Positions 27,015 through 34,649 are shown, counted from the first letter of the stretch. The stretch is 41,936 nt of DNA from Alphaproteobacteria bacterium RIFCSPLOWO2_01_FULL_40_26 (GCA_001767955.1 MEMO01000011.1:1-41936); one strand, 5' to 3'. Numbers and translations: made by a program. The notes: generated from the letters alone by a model not told the origin.

Positions 27015-27886
27015 AAAAACGTTCGCATTTCAACTATCGCCTGCGCAAATATTTTCTTATTCCGCTGAAAATTTTTAGAATCGCAATTATCGACACAGTT
27101 AGGCAGGACGGAATTGAGCATGCGGGATATCTGGCGTTTCTGATGCTGCTTTCCCTGTTTCCTTTTTTGATTTTTTTAATCGCAATTATTGGTTTATTTG
27201 GACAATCAGAAGCGGGAGTGCAAATAGTTCAAACCGCTCTTGCTTCAATACCGCAAGGAATGGTTGAAGCTTTAGCGCCGCGTATCAATGAGATAGTTTC
27301 AGGTCCGGAACAAAGTTTACTTACAATCGCCATTATCGGTGTAATTTGGACCGCCTCTTCTTCGGTTGAAGGTTGTCGCACCATTCTGAATCGCGCCTAT
27401 CGCATCAATTTTCCTCCATCTTACATCTGGCGGCGCATGTTTAGCATTGTCGAATTTTTCGTCATCACTTTTGCCATTGTTACCGCTATAATGGTTTTTG
27501 TGATTGCCCCAACGATCCTGAAACAATTCGCCGCAAACTTCGTAAAAATTGACTATGATTTCTTTTACCTGCGACAAGCCGCCATATTTTCCATTCTGAC
27601 TTGCGCCGTTTCTTTGCTGTACTACGCCCTTCCCAATGCCAAACAAAAAATTACTCAAACCATTCCCGGCTCAATATTGGCAGTGTTTCTATGGATTGCA
27701 TTGCAACATTTGTTTTCATTTTATCTTAACAATTTCCATCAGGTAAATTTCGTTTATGGATCACTCGCCGGCATCATAATTTCAATGATGTTTTTTTATC
27801 TCATCAGTTTGGTTTTCATCCTTGGCGCTGAATTTAACTATCACTTCCACCGCGTCTATCAGGTGTTCCTCAAGAATAGACGATGA
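27005..27886 (+). CDS. YihY/BrkB-family inner-membrane protein
   Basis: This 293-residue protein has six predicted transmembrane helices. The family signatures are GIEHAGYLAFLMLLSLFPFLIFLIAIIG near the start, IGVIWTASSSVEGCRTILNRAYRI in the middle and YGSLAGIIISMMFFYLISLVFILGAEFNYHF near the end. YihY was once called RNase BN, an assignment since withdrawn; the BrkB link to serum resistance is from Bordetella. The actual role, likely transport across the inner membrane, is not settled. It overlaps folC by four bases (ATGA). Confidence 0.9.
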   Translation: MPLKKRSHFNYRLRKYFLIPLKIFRIAIIDTVRQDGIEHAGYLAFLMLLSLFPFLIFLIAIIGLFGQSEAGVQIVQTALASIPQGMVEALAPRINEIVSGPEQSLLTIAIIGVIWTASSSVEGCRTILNRAYRINFPPSYIWRRMFSIVEFFVITFAIVTAIMVFVIAPTILKQFAANFVKIDYDFFYLRQAAIFSILTCAVSLLYYALPNAKQKITQTIPGSILAVFLWIALQHLFSFYLNNFHQVNFVYGSLAGIIISMMFFYLISLVFILGAEFNYHFHRVYQVFLKNRR

Positions 27887-29259
27887 AGATTCCTTTTTGG
27901 CCTGATGCTAAAATTCATAACATCGAGCTTGGCCTATCGCGTGTTTTGCAATTGTTAGAAAGGCTTGGCAATCCGCACTTAAAACTTCCTCCCGCAATTC
28001 ACATTGCCGGCACTAACGGCAAGGGTTCGACACTGGCTTTCTTGCGTGCAATTTTTGAGGAATCCGGTTTAAAAATTCACACCTACACCTCACCGCATCT
28101 TGTCAATTTTAACGAAAGAATCCTGCTCGCCGGAAAAGAAATTTCTGATGATTTTCTCAACGAAATTTTGACCGAATGTAAAAAAGCGGCAGAAATTTTT
28201 CCGCAAATCCAGGTCACTTTTTTTGAGGGAACAACAGTGGCAACCTTCCTTGCCTTTAGCCGCGTGCCCGCTGATTTACTTCTGCTGGAAACCGGCATGG
28301 GCGGCAGACTTGATGCCACCAATGTTTTGCCGGAAGTTTTATGTTCAGTGATCACGCCAATTTCTTTCGACCATGAAGAATTTTTAGGAAATACTTTGGC
28401 AAAAATCGCTTACGAAAAAGCCGGAATCATCAAGAAAAATTGTCCGGTGGTGATTGGAAAACAGGTGGAAGAAGCGCTGCAAGTAATTGAGGATCAAGCA
28501 TTTAAAAAAAGAGCCATCCTAACAAAACCAAACTTACCACTTACCACTTACCACTTACCACTAATCGGAAATTTTCAAAAAGAAAATGCAGCATTAGCCA
28601 TTGCCGTTGTAAAGGCGCAGAAAAAATTTTCTGTAAGCGAGGAGCAAATTAAAAATGGCTTGAAAAAGGCAAAATGGCCGGCGCGACTACAAAAAATTCC
28701 GCATGATGATTTTGATCTTTATCTTGATGGCAGTCATAATCTGCAAGGCGCTGAAACAGTTGCAGAATTTCTAAAAAAACAGATCCTGAAACAAGTTCAG
28801 GATGACATTCATATTGGGACTGTCGCAAATCCCCATTTCTTACCATTTTTAAACTCGACGAGCCCTTGTAAATCAAGGGTTCAGATTTTTCAGAAAGTTG
28901 ATTTGCGACATGGCCATATTTGTCATCCTGAACTTGTTTCAGGATCTAAAAAACAAAAAAAAGTGATACTCATCTTCTCCATGCTCAAAGACAAAAACTG
29001 CGTTGGTTTTCTTACAAAAATAAAAGATGAAATTGATGAGTTAATTGCGCTTACAATACCAGATGAACCAAGATCGCTTAAGGATTTTGAAATTGTAAAA
29101 ATCGCAGAAAAAATTGGAATAAAATCACAAACAGCATCAAATTTTGATGAAGCTTTTAAAAAAATAAAATCTGATGAACGCCCTCTGGTTTTAATCTCAG
29201 GCTCACTTTATCTGGCAGGAAAATTTTTGGAAAACAATGCTCACTTGCTGACAATATAA
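27883..29259 (+). CDS. folC: Folylpolyglutamate/dihydrofolate synthase with a nested repeat insertion
   Basis: FolC adds glutamate to dihydropteroate and folates. Motifs are the P-loop IHIAGTNGKGSTLAFL, YTSPHLVNFNERI, LLLETGMGGRLDATN, ITPISFDHEEFLGNTLAKIAYEKAGI and, in the C-terminal domain, DLYLDGSHNLQGA. After EFLKKQ about 55 residues (ILKQVQDD ... HPELVSGS) come from a repeat nested within another, read in frame, before KKVILIFSMLKDKN resumes the family sequence. The point lies in a loop of the C-terminal domain. A 7-bp tandem repeat (ACTTACC, about four units) encodes NLPLTTYHLPL just before LIGNFQKENA. Without the insert the length is about 403 residues, near usual. The 3' end overlaps a convergent gene by 19 bases. 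Confidence 0.92.
   Translation: MKIPFWPDAKIHNIELGLSRVLQLLERLGNPHLKLPPAIHIAGTNGKGSTLAFLRAIFEESGLKIHTYTSPHLVNFNERILLAGKEISDDFLNEILTECKKAAEIFPQIQVTFFEGTTVATFLAFSRVPADLLLLETGMGGRLDATNVLPEVLCSVITPISFDHEEFLGNTLAKIAYEKAGIIKKNCPVVIGKQVEEALQVIEDQAFKKRAILTKPNLPLTTYHLPLIGNFQKENAALAIAVVKAQKKFSVSEEQIKNGLKKAKWPARLQKIPHDDFDLYLDGSHNLQGAETVAEFLKKQILKQVQDDIHIGTVANPHFLPFLNSTSPCKSRVQIFQKVDLRHGHICHPELVSGSKKQKKVILIFSMLKDKNCVGFLTKIKDEIDELIALTIPDEPRSLKDFEIVKIAEKIGIKSQTASNFDEAFKKIKSDERPLVLISGSLYLAGKFLENNAHLLTI
28532..28562. repeat. 7-bp tandem repeat in folC
   Basis: ACTTACC occurs four times in a row followed by ACT. The unit is not a multiple of three, so gain or loss of one copy would shift the folC frame. It sits between the P-loop domain and the conserved IGNFQKENA segment. 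Confidence 0.85.
28781..28946. repeat. Nested repeat in folC: PE-3 inside a PE-4 inverted pair
   Basis: The outer arms are the PE-4 pair, AGATCCTGAAACAAGTTCAG at 28781 and its inverse ending at 28946. Inside lies a ~98-bp PE-3 element (about 28819-28916) with ends TGTCGCAAATC and GATTTGCGACA and inner hairpins (CTCGACGAG; CCCTTG with CAAGGG). The same PE-3 element, about 95% identical by eye, interrupts trmD. The whole composite is open in the folC frame. Confidence 0.9.
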
Positions 29260-29666
29260 CCAAGAAAATGTGCCATGCAAAACACATCAACAACCAGCAT
29301 GACAAAAACTGGATCCCATTTGCTGATTGGCTCTTGCAAGAACAATTTGCGCAAAAACTTTTTGCCCATTTCGTGGCGTTGTTGTCCGCATAGTTTCTTT
29401 TTTTCTTCGGAAGTTAATTTTGGTTTCTTGGGAGCGCATTTTTTCAGGGCATAAAAATGCCAACCGAAATACAAAGCCATCACGGCTGAAATCAGTATGT
29501 CAATAAAACGAAAATTAATGGCCATTATCAGGCTCTCAATGATGAAATATGACACGGCATAAGCAAGAATGCCCCACCACCAAATCATAATATTCAAAGC
29601 TTCTTCGCCCTTTGTTGCTCTTTTAAAAGAAGCTTTAATTTTAGAAAAAATTTCTCTCATAAACAT
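29241..29666 (-). CDS. Small membrane protein of unknown function
   Basis: I do not recognise this 141-residue protein. It has about three hydrophobic segments (IMIWWWGILAYAVSYFII; IDILISAVMALYFGWHF; VFVMLVVDVFCMAHFLGYIV). A basic loop lies between the second and third (KKCAPKKPKLTSEEKKKLCGQQRHEMGKKFLRKLF). Translation may start at ATG 29666 or Met-3. It lies downstream of nuoC on the same strand, past a palindromic element, where nuoD would be expected. Its 3' end overlaps folC. Confidence 0.6.
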   Translation of the reverse strand: MFMREIFSKIKASFKRATKGEEALNIMIWWWGILAYAVSYFIIESLIMAINFRFIDILISAVMALYFGWHFYALKKCAPKKPKLTSEEKKKLCGQQRHEMGKKFLRKLFLQEPISKWDPVFVMLVVDVFCMAHFLGYIVSK

Positions 29667-29681
29667 TTACAATTTACGATT

Positions 29682-29847
29682 TATACCCATTCAAGTTGAA
29701 GATACCAAACTTATGACGAAGAAGTTTTGAGGAAAAATCACGACGGAGAATGTAAGCTGTATCAAGTGATACAGCGTCATTCTCCGAGTGAATTTTTACC
29801 AAAAATTCGAAGTCAGAAGTTTGGTATCTTCAGCTTGAATGGGTATA
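29682..29847. repeat. Palindromic element PE-5 (about 166 bp) at the nuoC 3' end
   Basis: The outer stem is TATACCCATTCAAGTTGAAG ... CTTCAGCTTGAATGGGTATA, with one mismatch, continued by ATACCAAACTT with its complement. Inner stems include GGAGAATG/CATTCTCC, and GTATCA/TGATAC closes a short tip. The ends differ from PE-1 and PE-2, so it is another family. It contributes the last ten codons and stop of nuoC. Confidence 0.88.
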
Positions 29848-30415
29848 TGACCCCTTCCCACGGCATCTCAAAATCAAAGTTGCGGAATTCTTGCATCAGT
29901 TTAACTGGCTCGTAAACAACTTTTTGTTTCTCTGCATCGTAACGAACTTCCCTATAGCCGGTAAGCGGAAAATCCTTGCGCAAAGGATGGCCTTCAAATT
30001 CATAATCGGTAAGGATTCGGCGCAGATCGGGATGGTTTTCAAATTCAATGCCATACATGTCAAAAACTTCGCGCTCAAACCAGCCGGCAGAAGAAAAAAC
30101 TGGAATTGCGGTTGGAACTTTTTGTCTATCTTCAAGTGCAACTTTTATGGTGATGCGATTGTTCAGTTTGTAGCTCAAAAGGTTGTAAATCACTTCAAAG
30201 CGAGGCTCTCTAAGGCCAAGAAGGTCAGCGCCAAAAAGATCAAGCAAAGTTTTGTAAGAAAGTTTTCCGTCATCACGCAAAAAAGTTAGAAATTCGACGA
30301 TTTTTTCCGGCATAACGTAAATGATGAGATTGCCGTGATTGATTGGTTCGACGACATTCGCACCAGCGAAATTTTCTTTGATGTAAGTGGCTTGCACCTG
30401 AAGATTTTGAATCAT
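29813..30415 (-). CDS. nuoC: NADH-quinone oxidoreductase subunit C, with a repeat-encoded tail
   Basis: NuoC is the 30-kDa subunit of the peripheral arm of respiratory complex I. The 200 residues contain the signature EREVFDMYGIEFENHPDLRRILTDYEFEGHPLRKDFPLTGYREVRYD. The family sequence ends near FEMPWEGVI; the following YPFKLKIPNF is read from palindromic element PE-5. Removing the element places TAA directly after GVI. In Rickettsia and many relatives nuoC follows nuoB and precedes nuoD. Here a restriction-modification pair separates it from nuoB, and nuoD does not follow. Confidence 0.94.
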   Translation of the reverse strand: MIQNLQVQATYIKENFAGANVVEPINHGNLIIYVMPEKIVEFLTFLRDDGKLSYKTLLDLFGADLLGLREPRFEVIYNLLSYKLNNRITIKVALEDRQKVPTAIPVFSSAGWFEREVFDMYGIEFENHPDLRRILTDYEFEGHPLRKDFPLTGYREVRYDAEKQKVVYEPVKLMQEFRNFDFEMPWEGVIYPFKLKIPNF

Positions 30416-30427
30416 TTTAATTTTGAT

Positions 30428-31024
30428 TTAGACATCAATTCCAATGATAAGCACAGGAACATCGATGTTTGAAACACCGCGTTTTTGCAAATCCCAAACG
30501 AATTGTTCAAAGTAAGAAACGCCAGTTGACATCTGCTCCGCCAAACTTTTAACAGGAACAATTTCGATGCCGACCTTGATGTGGCCAAGATTACGAAAGA
30601 TCGTCATTTTTGCACAAACATTGTAAACCATGAAGGCATATTTTCCAAATTGCACCTCGACTCCAAGATCATCTTTTATAAAATCCATATCGCGAAAGGC
30701 GCCTTTTACTACACATCCTGACGAATAATTTGGATCGTAGAATTCTCGAGAATATTCGCATAAAACTTTGCGATTCTTCCATCCACTTGGCAAAAATTCT
30801 GTTTTGAATAATTTGTTTAATGCTCGAGGACTAAAAAGCTGTTTTCCTTTCATTGTTTTTTCTCGACTACGTTTTGTTTTGCATGCATTTGCATCAACAT
30901 TTTCAATTGCCCGCTCAACTTCATGTAAAAGTTTTTTGTAATGAGTATTAATGATTTTTTCTCCATCTGCAAAGGAAAATCTGCCCGCAATAATCATATC
31001 AACTGTGCAATTGGTTCTTGCCAT
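30428..31024 (-). CDS. BglII-like type II restriction endonuclease
   Basis: This 198-residue protein would cut DNA at a short palindromic site. The region FRDMDFIKDDLGVEVQFGKYAFMVYNVCAKMTIF fits the BglII/BstYI endonuclease family. An Asp, eight residues, then Glu-x-Gln (D-x8-E-x-Q) reproduces the spacing I recall for BglII catalytic residues Asp84, Glu93 and Gln95. The site may therefore be AGATCT or RGATCY, which is inference. The gene overlaps the upstream methyltransferase by 31 bases, so the pair is translated together, with nuoC only 12 bases downstream. Confidence 0.75.
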   Translation of the reverse strand: MARTNCTVDMIIAGRFSFADGEKIINTHYKKLLHEVERAIENVDANACKTKRSREKTMKGKQLFSPRALNKLFKTEFLPSGWKNRKVLCEYSREFYDPNYSSGCVVKGAFRDMDFIKDDLGVEVQFGKYAFMVYNVCAKMTIFRNLGHIKVGIEIVPVKSLAEQMSTGVSYFEQFVWDLQKRGVSNIDVPVLIIGIDV

Positions 31025-31950
31025 AATGGTGGACGTTGAGAAATTTTTTCTTGACCCGTGGGCTGATGAATTGGCTTTCCAATTGGACGAATCCGTAACT
31101 CTCCCGACCCAAGAAGACCAATCCTTTTTTTTGTTAACTCAACATATTCTGGCAAATAATCAACGCCGATAGCTTTACGATTATGCTTCAAAGCAGCAAC
31201 GGTAGCCGATCCGGATCCCATGAATGGATCATAAACCCAATCACCTTCATCTGTCATTGAAAGCACGCATCTCTCAACAAGCTCAATTGGAAATTGACAA
31301 GGATGATTCATTTTTTCCGGGTGATTTGCTTTTACGTTTGGAAATTCCCAAGTGCTGCAATCCCATTCTTTTTGTAACAATGTCCAAAAATCAGATGGAT
31401 TTTTCCCAAGGGGATTGCCACTTGGTAAACCTTTTTTTTCTCCTTTGAAGTGAGTCTTACCAGGATATTTTGAAGGCACTCGAACTGGATCAAGATTGAA
31501 AATGTAGTCATTGGTTTTTGTGAACCAAAGTAAGGTTTCATAACGCCCAGAAAAGCGATGAGAGGCATGTAGGCCATGATCAAAATGCCAAACGATTCGG
31601 TTTCGTAATTGCAAGCCGAGACTCTTGAACTGATGATAAAAAAACATATCCAGAGGATAAATTTCTCCGTCATTTACATAATTACCAACTTGCCAACAGA
31701 AACTTCCATCACGCGCTAAAACACGAACCAGCTCTTTTAACAGCGGATCAATTTGTTTAAGATAATCTTCGATCGACACCTGTTTTTCATACACCTTGCC
31801 AATGTTGTATGGTGGTGAACTGATGATGAGACGAAAAAAATTATCCGGCAGAGTTTTTGTAAACCTCAAACTATCATCCAGCGCAACAACCGCATCTGCA
31901 CGCTTATCAAACACATTGGCTATGGAATAATTTTTTTGAAATAACGACAT
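30994..31950 (-). CDS. DNA methyltransferase of a type II restriction-modification system (probably N4-cytosine)
   Basis: This 318-residue enzyme would protect host DNA from the adjacent endonuclease. The catalytic motif is ISSPPYNIGKVY near the N terminus, and the SAM-binding motif DPFMGSGSATVAALKHNRKAIGVD lies near the C terminus; this IV-then-I order is class beta. SPPY rather than DPPY favours N4-cytosine methylation. YVELTKKRI closes the fold. It starts three bases after the nuoB stop, so it probably depends on the nuo promoter. Several AGATCT sequences occur in this window (for example near 9225 and 11817). If the BglII-like specificity holds, the host needs this enzyme. Confidence 0.88.
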   Translation of the reverse strand: MSLFQKNYSIANVFDKRADAVVALDDSLRFTKTLPDNFFRLIISSPPYNIGKVYEKQVSIEDYLKQIDPLLKELVRVLARDGSFCWQVGNYVNDGEIYPLDMFFYHQFKSLGLQLRNRIVWHFDHGLHASHRFSGRYETLLWFTKTNDYIFNLDPVRVPSKYPGKTHFKGEKKGLPSGNPLGKNPSDFWTLLQKEWDCSTWEFPNVKANHPEKMNHPCQFPIELVERCVLSMTDEGDWVYDPFMGSGSATVAALKHNRKAIGVDYLPEYVELTKKRIGLLGSGELRIRPIGKPIHQPTGQEKISQRPPLWQEPIAQLI

Positions 31951-31953
31951 TGA

Positions 31954-32472
31954 TTACCTTTCAAATTTCCCGGTTCTTCTGATTTTTCTTTGCAATAGCA
32001 AAACGCCGTAGAGCAGAGCTTCTGCGGTTGGTGGGCATCCGGGAACATAAACATCAACCGGAACAATGCGATCACAACCACGCACCACGGAATAGGAATA
32101 GTGGTAATAGCCACCACCATTGGCACAGCTTCCCATTGAGATGACATAACGCGGCTCAGCCATTTGGTCATAAACTTTGCGCAAAGCCGGAGCCATTTTG
32201 TTGGTCAAAGTTCCAGCCACAATCATCACATCGGACTGACGAGGAGACGGGCGAAAAATCACGCCGAAACGATCAAGATCATAGCGGCTTGCCGCGGTTT
32301 GCATCATTTCAACAGCGCAGCAGGCCAGACCAAAAGTCATCGGCCATAGCGAGCCGGTGCGCGCCCAATTAACCAGCTCATCGAGCTTGGCAGTGACAAA
32401 ACCACGATTGCTGATTTCATCACTTACCTGCGAAAGCAAAATATCTTGATTTAATGGACTTTTTATTTCCAT
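31954..32472 (-). CDS. nuoB: NADH-quinone oxidoreductase subunit B
   Basis: NuoB holds iron-sulfur cluster N2, the last redox centre before quinone in complex I. Cluster ligands are visible: the paired Cys in [12 protein letters not shown], Cys in [11 protein letters not shown], and Cys in [13 protein letters not shown]. The ORF opens at ATG 32493, but ATG 32472 ([12 protein letters not shown]) has GGGGAG at suitable spacing upstream and is preferred. Upstream it overlaps or abuts nuoA. Immediately downstream is the methyltransferase gene instead of nuoC. Confidence 0.94.
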   Translation of the reverse strand: MEIKSPLNQDILLSQVSDEISNRGFVTAKLDELVNWARTGSLWPMTFGLACCAVEMMQTAASRYDLDRFGVIFRPSPRQSDVMIVAGTLTNKMAPALRKVYDQMAEPRYVISMGSCANGGGYYHYSYSVVRGCDRIVPVDVYVPGCPPTAEALLYGVLLLQRKIRRTGKFER

Positions 32473-32876
32473 TCCAATGCTCCCCGTTTCCATTCATAAA
32501 TAAAACCGACGGTGAGCAAAGCTAAAAACACCATCATTGACCAAAACCCAATCACGCCAATTTTGCCAAGCGAAACCGCCCACGGAAAGAGAAATGCCAC
32601 TTCAAGGTCAAAAATTATGAACAAAATTGCCACCAGATAAAACTGAACATCAAACTCGCTGCGCACTTTGCCTTCACCTTCAAAACCGCATTCATAAGGC
32701 GAATTTTTTTCAGAATCGTGGCGCAATTTTCTGAGTAAAAATGGGATCGCCATAATCATACATGACAGACCGATTACAACCGTCATAAAAAGCAAAATGG
32801 GAAAATATTGCGATGATACAAATTCAGGGCTGGCAATGTTTTTCACCACTTCTGTTGCAAGTTCCCGACAGTTCAT
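32463..32876 (-). CDS. nuoA: NADH-quinone oxidoreductase subunit A
   Basis: NuoA is a three-helix membrane subunit of complex I at the quinone-binding junction. Signature features are SPYECGFE (here [43 protein letters not shown]) with acidic residues in the second helix, and helices 1 and 3 at either side. The ORF track starts at TTG 32909. ATG 32876 ([11 protein letters not shown]) is more conventional, though neither has a clear ribosome binding site, and both leave an N-terminal extension before helix 1. It is the first gene of the operon and divergent from dapA. Confidence 0.93.
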   Translation of the reverse strand: MNCRELATEVVKNIASPEFVSSQYFPILLFMTVVIGLSCMIMAIPFLLRKLRHDSEKNSPYECGFEGEGKVRSEFDVQFYLVAILFIIFDLEVAFLFPWAVSLGKIGVIGFWSMMVFLALLTVGFIYEWKRGALEWK

Positions 32877-32948
32877 TTGTTTGATTGAATTTAAGAAAAT
32901 TACGCTCAAATTATTTTTGGTTCGAACAAAATCAACCGATTAGATTAT

Positions 32949-33818
32949 ATGACGACGGAAACTTACACAGCGCTGATTACACCATTTGCAAACAATCAGA
33001 TTGATAAAAAATCTTTGGCAAAACTGATTGAATTTCAAATTAAGAACGGCATCGATGGAATTGTTCCCTGCGGCACAACTGGTGAATCTCCAACCCTTTC
33101 GCATGAAGAACATAATTTTGTTATCGAATTTTGCGTTAAAACGGCAAAGGGACGTGTAAAAATCATGGCCGGCACCGGCTCAAACTCCACAGAAGAAGCG
33201 GTGATGATGACAAAACATGCTAGAAAAGTTGGCGCTGACTCATGTTTAATCGTTGCGCCTTACTACAACAAACCAACTCCTGAAGGGGTTTTTCAGCATT
33301 TCAAAGAGCTCGATAAATGTGGCATTCCGCTGGTCATTTACAACATTCCTGGACGCTCTGTTATCAACATCTCCGATGAAAATCTGGCACGCATTGCGGA
33401 ATTGAAAAATATCGTCGGCATCAAAGATGCCACCGGCGATTTAGCGCGCGTGGCTTCACTTCGTCTCCTGATCAAGAAAAAATTTTCCTATCTTTCCGGC
33501 GAAGATGCGACGGTTGTTGGTTTTAATGCCATGGGCGGCAATGGCGTGATTTCAGTTTCGGCCAATATTGTGCCAAAAATGGTTTCCGACCTACAAAAGA
33601 CAACAGCCAAAGGTGATTACAAAACCGCACTTAAACTTCAAGATAAGCTAACTGCACTTCACAACGCCATGTTTTGCGAAACCAATCCAATTCCGATAAA
33701 ATATGCCGCAAGCCTGATGGGATTGTGCCTGGATGAAATTCGCCTCCCGCTAGTTTCACCTTCAAAATCCGCCAAAGAAAGGATCGCAAAAGAAATGAAA
33801 AAATTGAGACTAATCTAA
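32949..33818 (+). CDS. dapA: 4-hydroxy-tetrahydrodipicolinate synthase
   Basis: DapA condenses pyruvate with aspartate semialdehyde in lysine and diaminopimelate synthesis. The 289-residue TIM barrel shows VPCGTTGESPTLSHEEH, the Tyr in VIYNIPGRSVINIS and the Schiff-base Lys in NIVGIKDATGDLARV. Length is standard. The start is 39-72 bases from the nuoA start on the other strand, depending on the nuoA start used, so a shared divergent promoter region is implied. Confidence 0.96.
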   Translation: MTTETYTALITPFANNQIDKKSLAKLIEFQIKNGIDGIVPCGTTGESPTLSHEEHNFVIEFCVKTAKGRVKIMAGTGSNSTEEAVMMTKHARKVGADSCLIVAPYYNKPTPEGVFQHFKELDKCGIPLVIYNIPGRSVINISDENLARIAELKNIVGIKDATGDLARVASLRLLIKKKFSYLSGEDATVVGFNAMGGNGVISVSANIVPKMVSDLQKTTAKGDYKTALKLQDKLTALHNAMFCETNPIPIKYAASLMGLCLDEIRLPLVSPSKSAKERIAKEMKKLRLI

Positions 33819-33820
33819 AG

Positions 33821-33880
33821 CTGGCTCGAGATGACGGCACCCGAGCGTGTTTTATACCACCAGTTATCTCGGGCTTGCTT
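33821..33880 (+). terminator. Imperfect hairpin after dapA, probably a repeat-derived transcription end
   Basis: AGCTGGCTCGAGATGACGGC pairs imperfectly with ACCAGTTATCTCGGGCTTGCTT around a loop containing TTTTATA. The stem is about 22 positions with mismatches. There is no long T tract, so it may be a repeat rather than a true terminator. It lies between dapA and a convergent gene. Confidence 0.45.
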
Positions 33881-33900
33881 TAGAACCTGCATTCAAATTC
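33881..33900. repeat. Terminal stub of a PE-1-like element
   Basis: TAGAACCTGCATTCAAATTC resembles the left terminus of PE-1 copy A (TAGAGCCTGTTTTCAAATTC), with three differences. No partner arm is present nearby. It is probably a remnant. Confidence 0.5.
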
Positions 33901-33927
33901 AAATAGATATTTTTAGAACAACCAGTT

Positions 33928-34419
33928 TCATATCTTTGCTTTGGCAAGCATAGCTCTAACTCTAATGAGCTGAACAAAAACCAAAATTAACAATATAACA
34001 AATGATCCCAACAATAAAATCACTGCGATTGCCACGTATTTCGCTACAGCGATATATTTTTGAATTTGAGATGCATCAAGGCTATTGATGGTTGTAATTA
34101 CGCGATCCAGAGCTTTTTCCACCTTATCGATTTTCTGCTCATAAGCATCGAGCTTTTTTTCATATTTCTCGACACGATTTTCAATTTTATCAGTGATCTT
34201 ATTCACCTTTTCTTCAAGCTTGCTGGTCACTTTGTTGATTTCGTCTTCAACTCCAAGAAAAGAAATCGCTGATTTTTTGCCAGCCTTACCATCTGATTTA
34301 TCGCTAGACTGCGCTACAGCCTCAACCGCACCAGCGATTTGATCAATCTTTATTGCCCAGCTTTTAGTTGGTAGAAAAACACACGCTACCACAAGAGAAA
34401 AAATTAACTTTTTCATCAT
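33928..34419 (-). CDS. Exported coiled-coil protein with C-terminal membrane anchor, function unknown
   Basis: I do not recognise this 163-residue protein. It has a signal peptide (MMKKLIFSLVVACVFLPTKSWA, probable cleavage after SWA). A coiled coil follows at about residues 55-115 (KVTSKLEEKVNKITDKIENRVEKYEKKLDAYEQKIDKVEKAL), and a strong transmembrane helix lies near the end (AVILLLGSFVILLILVFVQLI). This suggests an inner-membrane-anchored protein with a periplasmic coiled coil. A terminator-like hairpin lies just upstream in the same direction, so expression may be controlled by attenuation. Confidence 0.7.
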   Translation of the reverse strand: MMKKLIFSLVVACVFLPTKSWAIKIDQIAGAVEAVAQSSDKSDGKAGKKSAISFLGVEDEINKVTSKLEEKVNKITDKIENRVEKYEKKLDAYEQKIDKVEKALDRVITTINSLDASQIQKYIAVAKYVAIAVILLLGSFVILLILVFVQLIRVRAMLAKAKI

Positions 34420-34439
34420 TTAAGAATTTGAATTTGATC

Positions 34440-34477
34440 AAAAAAAATCCCCGAAAATCTAAACAATTTTCGGGGAT
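34440..34477 (-). terminator. Rho-independent terminator upstream of the coiled-coil gene
   Basis: On the minus strand ATCCCCGAAAAT pairs perfectly with ATTTTCGGGGAT around a seven-base loop and is followed by a run of seven or eight T. It ends about 20 bases before the ATG at 34419. It could terminate a small RNA encoded just upstream or act as an attenuator. Confidence 0.85.
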
Positions 34478-34580
34478 TAACTAAACTAAATACCGGGAGC
34501 CACCACCGCGCAAACCCAAGCGCGTGTATTCATATTCACTCGTAAAGAGCTATTATATTCTGATACACTCCCGGCGGCTG
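34440..34580 (-). ncRNA. Candidate structured small RNA or leader with three-way junction
   Basis: Read on the minus strand, CCGGGAG (34574-34568) pairs with CTCCCGG (34499-34493). Inside are two further helices. GTGTAT pairs with ATACAC and encloses CTCTTTACGAG. CGCGC pairs with GCGCG around TTGGGTTT, followed by GGTGGTGG. A rho-independent terminator follows about 15 bases later. The order closing stem, two inner hairpins, terminator fits a 130-140-nt RNA or an attenuated leader of the coiled-coil gene. I could not match it to 6S, SRP, tmRNA, RNase P or a known riboswitch. The plus strand could fold similarly but has no terminator. Confidence 0.5.
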
Positions 34581-34649
34581 TGCAATATTTTTATCAAAAG
34601 TTTTCTTGCAAGAGATTTTTTTTTAAAAAACTTGATTAACAAAAACAAT

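Noticed and set aside
34440-34580. 6S RNA, SRP RNA, tmRNA or RNase P RNA
   Set aside because: The diagnostic sequences (for example the SRP GGAAGCAGCC loop, the RNase P GAGGAAAGTCC segment, a tRNA-like CCA end) are not present, and 6S should be one long hairpin.
34524-34649. Upstream part of the ORF starting at 34524
   Set aside because: It overlaps the structured RNA candidate and has no protein-like character; ATG 34650 begins a typical charged N-terminal helix.
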